Below, in pieces: positions 1 through 3,801 of a DNA stretch of 6,122 nucleotides (within the stretch, counting starts at the first letter, position 1; the number at the start of each line of letters is the position of its first letter). The position numbers and the translations under genes were made by a program. The DNA is from Lachnospiraceae bacterium UBA4348 (lineage in GTDB: Bacteria > Bacillota > Clostridia > Lachnospirales > Lachnospiraceae). The notes below the pieces were generated by a model. It did no database searches. It was not told where the DNA came from and saw nothing but the letters and a program-made list of their open reading frames with translations. Location of the stretch: contig DGTA01000013.1 in assembly GCA_002394165.1 (NCBI GenBank), forward strand, positions 1,063-7,184, read 5' to 3'.

Positions 1-2
1 CG

Positions 3-86
3 CCGCCCAACGATCCGGTCACACAAGAAAAGCCCGCCAAGCGGCGGACCTTATACAGCTCGGCGAAACCGCCGGAAGAATTCTGA
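3..86 (+). CDS. C-terminal tail of an unidentified upstream gene (partial)
   Basis: This frame is open from the left edge and gives a 27-residue Pro/Lys/Glu-rich tail ending PPEEF before TGA at 84-86. Third codon positions are mostly G or C, as in the other large genes of the window, which favours it as real coding sequence. A second frame (2-103, ending ILTIVHK then TAA) is also open from the edge and cannot be excluded. The tail carries no recognisable domain, so no function is assigned. By position it may be the last gene of an upstream transfer module, but that is inference only. Confidence 0.35.
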   Translation, partial: PPNDPVTQEKPAKRRTLYSSAKPPEEF

Positions 87-117
87 CCATCGTTCACAAA
101 TAATTTGCAAACAAACG

Positions 118-146
118 TTTTCAAATGCTTGCAGATGTGATATAAT
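118..146 (+). promoter_or_regulatory. Putative sigma-A promoter of the toxin-antitoxin operon
   Basis: There is a perfect TATAAT at 141-146 preceded by TGA (extended -10, TGn), and a weak TTTTCA (4 of 6 matches) at 118-123 with 17-base spacing. It lies 28 bases before the antitoxin ATG. The 8-bp palindrome AAACGTTT (113-120) overlaps the -35. RelB-type antitoxins autorepress by binding palindromes at their own promoter, so this is a candidate operator. The operator role is inferred. Confidence 0.65.
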
Positions 147-173
147 ATCCTCAACAGAAAGGAGGGCTGCCCA

Positions 174-470
174 ATGGCTAATTCCCTTGTTCAGTTTCGT
201 GTTGACGATATGACACGCCTGCAGGCTGCGAGCATTTGTGAGAGGCTCGGTATCGACCTTTCCACCGCAATGCGCATGTTTTTGAGCAGAATCGTGCAGG
301 AAAACGGAATCCCCTTCAGCATGAAGCTGGAGAACGATCACGGAGCAAAAGCCGCGCTGGCGGCTATGAAAGAGGCCAGCCGAATTGCAGCTGAAAACGG
401 GATCTCTGAAATGACTCTGGATGAAATCAACGAGGAAATCTCCGCCGCCAGATCGGCCATGGAGGGATAA
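174..470 (+). CDS. RelB/DinJ-family antitoxin
   Basis: This is a 98-residue protein of RelB/DinJ type, the usual size. Residues 5-11 (LVQFRVD) form the N-terminal beta strand, followed by two helices (about 12-25 and 28-43) of a ribbon-helix-helix DNA-binding fold. The segment LSTAMRMFLSRIVQENGIPF is highly characteristic of the family. The acidic C-terminal helix (about 78-98, with MTLDEINEEI) is where these antitoxins wrap the toxin. An AAAGGAGGG Shine-Dalgarno lies about 8 bases before the ATG. The PIN toxin gene begins 3 bases after its stop, so the two are one operon. The expected role is to neutralise the toxin and, with it, repress the promoter at 118-146. The family usually pairs with RelE/YafQ nucleases, so the PIN partner is a less common combination. 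Confidence 0.9.
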   Translation: MANSLVQFRVDDMTRLQAASICERLGIDLSTAMRMFLSRIVQENGIPFSMKLENDHGAKAALAAMKEASRIAAENGISEMTLDEINEEISAARSAMEG

Positions 471-473
471 TCG

Positions 474-884
474 TTGAAATACTATGCAGTCATTGATACG
501 AACGTCCTTGTTTCAGCATTGTTGAAGTGGGATTCGGTCCCCGGAAATGTTCTTCAATTCACGATCACCGGTGTGGTTACTCCGGTATTGAATGAGGATA
601 TTCTCCGGGAATACCGTGAAGTCCTGCTCAGAAAGAAGTTCCACTTTCCCGAGAGCGTCGTGGACGTGATCCTCGATAATCTTGCTGCACAGGCGGTTTT
701 CATCAATGAGGAAAAGCTGGATGTCAATCTCCCCGATCCAAAAGATGTTGTATTCTATGAAGTCGTGATGGAGGAGAGGAAAAAGCAGGATGCTTTTCTC
801 GTTACCGGAAATCTGAAGCACTTCCCTGTTGAGCGATTCATTGTGACTCCACGCCAGTTCCTGGATATTCTTCTCGGAAAGTAA
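474..884 (+). CDS. PIN-domain toxin (putative ribonuclease, COG1569-like)
   Basis: This 136-residue protein is almost entirely one PIN domain. It opens with YAVIDTNVLVSALL, placing the first metal-binding Asp at D8 with N10. Further acidic candidates are E46 (in LREYREVL), D88/D91 (DPKD) and D106 before LVTGN, which matches the PIN_3 / 'PIN family toxin' layout. PIN toxins are Mg2+-dependent single-strand RNA endonucleases; cellular targets cannot be read here. The start is TTG at 474, with GGAGGG at 461-466 inside the end of the antitoxin gene, 7 bases upstream. The weak start and translational coupling fit lower toxin output relative to antitoxin. A terminator follows 15 bases after the stop. 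The gene is intact. Family assignment is strong; toxicity is inferred from operon context. Confidence 0.88.
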   Translation: MKYYAVIDTNVLVSALLKWDSVPGNVLQFTITGVVTPVLNEDILREYREVLLRKKFHFPESVVDVILDNLAAQAVFINEEKLDVNLPDPKDVVFYEVVMEERKKQDAFLVTGNLKHFPVERFIVTPRQFLDILLGK

Positions 885-899
885 TAGCATTCAAACTAC

Positions 900-930
900 A
901 GCGTCTGCCAATACGGCAGGCGCTATTTTT
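900..930 (+). terminator. Intrinsic terminator of the toxin-antitoxin operon
   Basis: Arms AGCGTCTGCC (900-909) and GGCAGGCGCT (915-924) form a 10-bp stem with one G:U wobble (904/920) and an AATAC loop, followed at once by ATTTTT (925-930). It sits 15 bases after the toxin stop and just before the left end of the IS200-type element. Confidence 0.9.
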
Positions 931-943
931 GTATAACGAAAAC

Positions 944-960
944 CCCGCGCTAGGCGCGGG
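944..960 (+). repeat. IS left-end hairpin (IPL-type)
   Basis: Perfect 7-bp stem CCCGCGC / GCGCGGG around a TAG loop (951-953), preceded by GAAAAC. In IS200/IS605 elements such a hairpin is bound by TnpA, and the bases at its 5' foot guide recognition of the cleavage site. No T-run follows, so it is not a terminator. Confidence 0.75.
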
Positions 961-989
961 TGGTTCGGAAGCGCTTATAGCTGTGGGAC

Positions 990-1019
990 AGGACAAAAAA
1001 ACTCCTTTTGATGTAGAAT
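990..1019 (+). promoter_or_regulatory. Possible tnpA promoter inside the IS leader
   Basis: TAGAAT at 1014-1019 matches the -10 consensus at 5 of 6 positions. AGGACA at 990-995 is a weak -35 (4 of 6) with 18-base spacing. A transcript from here would start near 1026, downstream of the left arm of the ribosome-site hairpin (1002-1014). The -35 is poor, so the call is tentative. Confidence 0.35.
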
Positions 1020-1061
1020 AAGGATGCGGTCTGGCAACTGCATCAAGAACATCAAAAGGAG
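1002..1061 (+). promoter_or_regulatory. Inverted repeat sequestering the tnpA Shine-Dalgarno
   Basis: CTCCTTTTGATGT (1002-1014) is the exact reverse complement of ACATCAAAAGGAG (1049-1061), which includes most of the AAAGGAGG ribosome site of tnpA. Between the arms a second stem forms: GATGCGGT (1023-1030) with ACTGCATC (1037-1044), 8 pairs with one G:U. Transcripts that enter from outside contain both arms and would hide the ribosome site, limiting transposase production. This type of control is known for IS200 and other IS elements; here it is read from the complementarity alone. Confidence 0.8.
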
Positions 1062-1070
1062 GTCAAACAA

Positions 1071-1541
1071 ATGGCGGAAAGCAATTTGAATGACGCACAT
1101 AGTTTATCACATACGAAGTGGAATTGTAAGTACCATGTTGTATTCGCACCGAAGTACAGGAGGAAAGCGTTCTATGGGAATCGAAGACTAGAAATAGGAG
1201 CAATACTTCGACAGTTGTGCCAATGGAAGGGAGTAGAAATAATAGAGGCAGAAGTATGCCCGGATCATGTACATATGCTGTTGGAGATACCACCCAAGAT
1301 GGCTGTGTCGAGCTTCATGGGATACTTGAAAGGGAAGAGCAGCCTGATGATCTTTGAGAAATGGGGGAACGCGCGATATGCATATAGGAACCGCGAGTTC
1401 TGGTGCAAAGGCTACTATGTGGATACAGTAGGGAAGGATACAAAGAAGATAGCGGCGTATATCCAGAATCAACTGAAAGAGGATGAAATGTCCAATCAAC
1501 TGACTATGGAGGACATTGACCCGTTTACGGGTAGCAAGTAA
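1071..1541 (+). CDS. tnpA: IS200-type Y1 HUH transposase TnpA
   Basis: This 156-residue protein is full length for TnpA_IS200 (about 150). It opens with the typical WNCKYHVVFAPKYRRKAF block (residues 17-34). The HUH metal-binding motif is H66-V67-H68 in CPDHVHMLLEIPP. The middle has the conserved LKGKSS (86-91) and the C-terminal helix GYYVDTVGKDTKKIAAYIQNQ region (114-134). Y130 in AAYIQNQ is the expected catalytic tyrosine by comparison with the IS608 enzyme. It acts as a dimer, cutting and rejoining single-stranded DNA at the element ends via a 5'-phosphotyrosine link. ATG 1071 follows AAAGGAGG by 8 bases, and that site is masked in a hairpin. No frameshift or stop is present, so it may be active. 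Confidence 0.95.
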   Translation: MAESNLNDAHSLSHTKWNCKYHVVFAPKYRRKAFYGNRRLEIGAILRQLCQWKGVEIIEAEVCPDHVHMLLEIPPKMAVSSFMGYLKGKSSLMIFEKWGNARYAYRNREFWCKGYYVDTVGKDTKKIAAYIQNQLKEDEMSNQLTMEDIDPFTGSK

Positions 1542-1556
1542 CAGCCCCCTCGCGCG

Positions 1557-1585
1557 TGCCAGACCGTATTTGCGCCTTCAGGCGC
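1557..1585 (+). other. Post-tnpA segment: complement to IS leader plus small hairpin
   Basis: TGCCAGACCG (1557-1566) is the exact reverse complement of CGGTCTGGCA (1027-1036) in the tnpA leader; allowing G:U, pairing continues to 1570/1023. It is followed by a hairpin GCGCC-TTCA-GGCGC (1572-1585) without a T-run. Function is unknown; long-range pairing within the tnpA transcript is possible. Confidence 0.5.
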
Positions 1586-1621
1586 TGCTAGTAAACAAGG
1601 GCTATGCCCGAAAATGAAAAA

Positions 1622-1640
1622 CCACCCGCTAGGCGGGTGG
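1622..1640 (+). repeat. IS right-end hairpin (IPR-type)
   Basis: Perfect 8-bp stem CCACCCGC / GCGGGTGG with a TAG loop (1630-1632), preceded by GAAAAA. The loop and A-rich 5' foot match the left-end hairpin at 944-960, while the stem sequence differs. The paired hairpins mark the IS ends. Confidence 0.75.
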
Positions 1641-1667
1641 ATGATTATTATGCCCAAATTTCATAAC

Positions 1668-1673
1668 AGGAGG
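1668..1673 (+). promoter_or_regulatory. Ribosome binding site fixing the S1-protein start
   Basis: AGGAGG lies 8 bases before ATG 1682. The in-frame TTG at 1676 is only 2 bases away and is therefore not the start. Confidence 0.85.
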
Positions 1674-1681
1674 TATTGTTT

Positions 1682-2746
1682 ATGCCCGAAATCGAAGAAA
1701 AAGATTTAAACCCCGAAGACATCTCTCCCCAGACCGAGCCGGAAACGGAAGTTGAAAACGCGCTCGCTTCTCAGACCGAGTCTGTTTCAAAAGCGCAGTC
1801 GGCCATTCCGATCCAGTCTGACGCAGAGCCGGTCAGCGCCGGAAGAACGAATCCGCGCGTACTCCCGATCGATCTGAGACGCACAGTCCAGACCGATGAG
1901 GATAAGGCCCGAAGCGATCTGCTTGATCTGCTGGAATCCCAGCGCACCCGTCGCATCCTGACGGGTACCATTCAGGGCATTGAGGGCGGCCCGGACAACG
2001 GCGGCCGCTCTCTCGCAGTCATCTACCACGGGGAGTACAAAGTCCTGATCCCCGCAGAAGAGGCCGTTATCCCGCCGGAGGACTATCGCGGACGGCCGCC
2101 CCAGGAGGTGCTGCATCAGCTGCTCACCCGCAGGCTCGGCGCCGAAGTGGATTACCTGGTCAAGGGCATCGACAGTGACGCCCGCATCGCTGTGGCCAGC
2201 CGGCTGGAGGCCATGCGCGCCAAGCGCCGGGAGATGTATTATGCCACCGATCGCGAGGGCAATTACACGATCCACGCGGACCTCTGTGCCGAGGCCCGTG
2301 TAGTATCGGTCATTCGTGCAGGTATCTTTGTGGATATCTTCGGCGCAGAAACCTATATCCCGCTCAGTGAGCTGAGTTATCAGCGGATGATGGACGCCGC
2401 CTCCGCCTTCCAGCCCGGTCAGCGGATTCTGGTAAAGCTCCTGGAGGTCAATCGCGGCCGCGGCTATGAAGTCACCGTTACTGCCTCGGTCAAGCAGGCC
2501 GGAGAGAACCCCTTCGAGAAGGCCATTCGCAGATACTCGGTCGGCAATCGCTATGTGGGAACGGTCAGCATGGTCAGCACCGTGGGCGTCTTTGTGTCTC
2601 TGGACGGCGGCATCGACTGTCTCTGTAATTACCCCAAGCGCGGCAGGCCGCCCAGAGGCTCCCGCGCCACAGTCAAGATCCTCGGCATCAACCAGGAGAC
2701 CAATCGGATCTGGGGCGCCATCACCCACATCGCAACGCCGAGGTAG
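1682..2746 (+). CDS. S1 RNA-binding domain protein of a mobile element
   Basis: This is a 354-residue protein from ATG 1682. Residues 1 to about 65 are acidic and Glu/Ser/Pro-rich, probably disordered. From about 94 there is a divergent S1-like beta-barrel (LTGTIQGI with later YKVLIPAEEAV). A clear S1 domain follows at about 204-272 (EARVVSVIRAGIFVDIFG, then TYIPLSELS and ILVKLLEVN). A second clear S1 domain is at about 284-350 (VGNRYVGTVSMVSTVGVFVSL, then ATVKILGIN). S1 domains bind single-stranded RNA; ribosomal protein S1 and related translation or decay factors carry them in series. This protein is too short and too different at its N terminus to be the chromosomal ribosomal S1. Similar proteins occur on Firmicute conjugative elements (from memory). 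The next gene starts 4 bases after the stop. RNA binding is well supported; the target and purpose are unknown. Confidence 0.8.
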   Translation: MPEIEEKDLNPEDISPQTEPETEVENALASQTESVSKAQSAIPIQSDAEPVSAGRTNPRVLPIDLRRTVQTDEDKARSDLLDLLESQRTRRILTGTIQGIEGGPDNGGRSLAVIYHGEYKVLIPAEEAVIPPEDYRGRPPQEVLHQLLTRRLGAEVDYLVKGIDSDARIAVASRLEAMRAKRREMYYATDREGNYTIHADLCAEARVVSVIRAGIFVDIFGAETYIPLSELSYQRMMDAASAFQPGQRILVKLLEVNRGRGYEVTVTASVKQAGENPFEKAIRRYSVGNRYVGTVSMVSTVGVFVSLDGGIDCLCNYPKRGRPPRGSRATVKILGINQETNRIWGAITHIATPR

Positions 2747-2750
2747 AGCA

Positions 2751-3176
2751 ATGGCGGATTTACCAGTGATCCCCCAGCCGGAAGAGGCGCAGCTTGCCGC
2801 AAACCGCGCTCGGATCCAAAAGGCCCGCAAGCTGATCACGGGACTTCTGAGACTGGACACGGAGGAAAACGGCGCTCTGTCCGGATTCTATGAGGATTAT
2901 TATCTTCAGATCGATTTCTCCGAAGCCCATCCCCTTTTGATGCTCAGTCTGGCAAAGCCCTTCTATGTGCCCATGAACATCAATATGTACCGGGCGCTCA
3001 ACCGCGTGAATCTCAACAGCATCCTTGGCAGCCACACCGTCAACGGCGATGTCGGCTGCTATTCTTTTCGCCTGACGCAGTGGCTCTTTTCCGATCTTAC
3101 AGCCGACCAGGTCCGCATGCTTCTGGATCGAGCTGTGGCCGAGACCGAAAAAGGTATCCGTACCATCTCACTCTAA
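2751..3176 (+). CDS. YbjN-like domain protein
   Basis: This is a 141-residue protein with no signal peptide or membrane segment. The pattern FYEDYYLQIDF, MYRALNRVNLNSILGSHTV, GCYSFRLTQWLF and a closing helix (LTADQVRMLLDRAVAETEKGI) resembles YbjN-type proteins, which have a fold like type III secretion chaperones. That suggests a protein-binding or chaperone-like role, but the family has no defined reaction. The start at ATG 2751 uses GAGG (2740-2743) inside the end of the S1-protein gene, 7 bases upstream, so translation is probably coupled. The frame is open further upstream to 2466, but that part lies over the S1 gene and is a shadow. Family match is by eye and moderate. Confidence 0.6.
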   Translation: MADLPVIPQPEEAQLAANRARIQKARKLITGLLRLDTEENGALSGFYEDYYLQIDFSEAHPLLMLSLAKPFYVPMNINMYRALNRVNLNSILGSHTVNGDVGCYSFRLTQWLFSDLTADQVRMLLDRAVAETEKGIRTISL

Positions 3177-3199
3177 TCAATCTTTCAGGAGGACTCACC

Positions 3200-3700
3200 A
3201 TGAATAAAACACAGCTTTTGGAAAAGAACATCCGCGCACTCGTAAAAGATGGCAAGACTCTGGATCTGGAATACTTTGTGATCCTGGACGAGCTGAATTT
3301 CGCCGCCCTGCTGCAGGCTGTCCGTCACCATGCGGAGACCGTTTTTACCTACCGCATCAACGCCGCGCAGGGTGCCGGGCGGGATTACCGCAGTCAGGAG
3401 CTCTTTTCCAGGCGCGCGACCCAGCTCTATTCCTGCCTCGCGCCTTTCTCCGATTCGAATATCGGCGTTGTCCGTACGCTGGAGCTCTGGCTGTTGGAGG
3501 ATTTCAGTTTCGCTGTGGTTGCCAACATGCAGGTCATCCTCGGTGAAGGAGCGATCATGAGCGAATACAGGGTGGTCAAGACCTGTGAGTTCTCGGAGAT
3601 CCATACGGAGATCCCGATCAACCTGACGGATTTTGCGAGAAATCTCAGAGATATGTGCCGGGATTACGAAAAGGCGGGGCTTCCCAGCTACGAGCTCTGA
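3200..3700 (+). CDS. Conserved-looking hypothetical protein of the S1/YbjN block
   Basis: This is a 166-residue soluble protein I do not recognise. ATG 3200 follows a perfect AGGAGG (3187-3192) by 7 bases, which sets the start against a longer frame opening at 3080 that overlaps the previous gene. The N-terminal half is helical (about 1-60, including LEYFVILDELNFAALLQAVRHH). The middle has alternating hydrophobic segments (TLELWLLEDFSFAVVANMQVIL, about 94-115) and the end has a helix (LTDFARNLRDMCRDYEKAG). No catalytic motif, Cys cluster, signal peptide or membrane span is seen. It lies 23 bases after the YbjN-like gene and is probably in the same transcript. A role in element maintenance or transfer is inference from location. 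Confidence 0.7.
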   Translation: MNKTQLLEKNIRALVKDGKTLDLEYFVILDELNFAALLQAVRHHAETVFTYRINAAQGAGRDYRSQELFSRRATQLYSCLAPFSDSNIGVVRTLELWLLEDFSFAVVANMQVILGEGAIMSEYRVVKTCEFSEIHTEIPINLTDFARNLRDMCRDYEKAGLPSYEL

Positions 3701-3722
3701 GGTGCCCGAGCATGAAGATTCG

Positions 3723-3796
3723 ACCTCCTCCCTCCCGCTCACGCGGTCCCCCCCTTACTCGGTTTTTTAAACAAAACTACTGAGTATACAGGAGGT
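3723..3796 (+). promoter_or_regulatory. Pyrimidine-rich leader with possible anti-Shine-Dalgarno pairing
   Basis: The 101-base gap before the surface protein holds a C/T-rich tract (3723-3756) with ACCTCCT (3723-3729), the exact complement of AGGAGGT (3790-3796), the surface-protein ribosome site. A small hairpin CCGC-TCAC-GCGG (3735-3746) lies between, and a T6 run (3763-3768) follows CTCGG, which could pair with CCGAG at 3706-3710. Neither looks like a normal terminator. Translational masking or attenuation is possible but unproven. Confidence 0.3.
3790..3795 (+). promoter_or_regulatory. Ribosome binding site for the TTG start of the surface protein
   Basis: AGGAGG sits 6 bases before TTG 3802. 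The next in-frame ATG (3925-3927, residue 42) lies beyond the signal peptide, so the TTG is required for a secreted product. Confidence 0.8.
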
Positions 3797-3801
3797 ATCA
3801 C

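Larger units (their letters stand above)
935..1655 (+). mobile_element. IS200-type insertion sequence (IS200/IS605 family, tnpA only)
   Basis: The element has one Y1 transposase gene (1071-1541) flanked by subterminal hairpins at 944-960 and 1622-1640, the arrangement of IS200/IS605 elements. These move as single-stranded DNA and have no terminal inverted repeats or target duplication. No tnpB is present. The outer limits are approximate: the cleavage positions cannot be fixed without an empty site or other copies. The firmly supported core is 944-1640. It is inserted just after the terminator of the TA operon and upstream of the S1-protein gene, whose own ribosome binding site (1668-1673) is left intact. 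The transposase gene uses AT-richer codons (ATA, AGA, AGG, CGA) than its neighbours, as expected for an incomer. Confidence 0.85.

Noticed and set aside
513..890. Minus-strand frame opposite the PIN toxin
   Set aside because: The plus strand encodes a full PIN domain in an operon with a promoter and terminator; the antisense product has no recognisable features.
944..960. Left hairpin as a second terminator
   Set aside because: No T-run follows, and its TAG loop and 5' A-run match the right-end hairpin, so it is better explained as an IS end.
1676..1678. TTG as start of the S1-protein gene
   Set aside because: It is only 2 bases from the AGGAGG, whereas ATG 1682 is at the normal distance.
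2466..2750. Upstream extension of the YbjN-like frame
   Set aside because: It overlaps the S1-protein gene, is Arg/Ser/Pro-rich like a shadow frame, and the ATG at 2751 has a properly spaced GAGG.
1787..2860. Long open frame on the minus strand (357 codons) across the S1-protein gene
   Set aside because: It is antisense to a gene with clear S1 domains and a good ribosome site, its translation is low in complexity with no domain, and GC-rich coding DNA commonly leaves such frames open.
3080..3199. Upstream extension of the 166-aa protein frame
   Set aside because: It overlaps the YbjN-like gene, and the AGGAGG at 3187-3192 points to ATG 3200.
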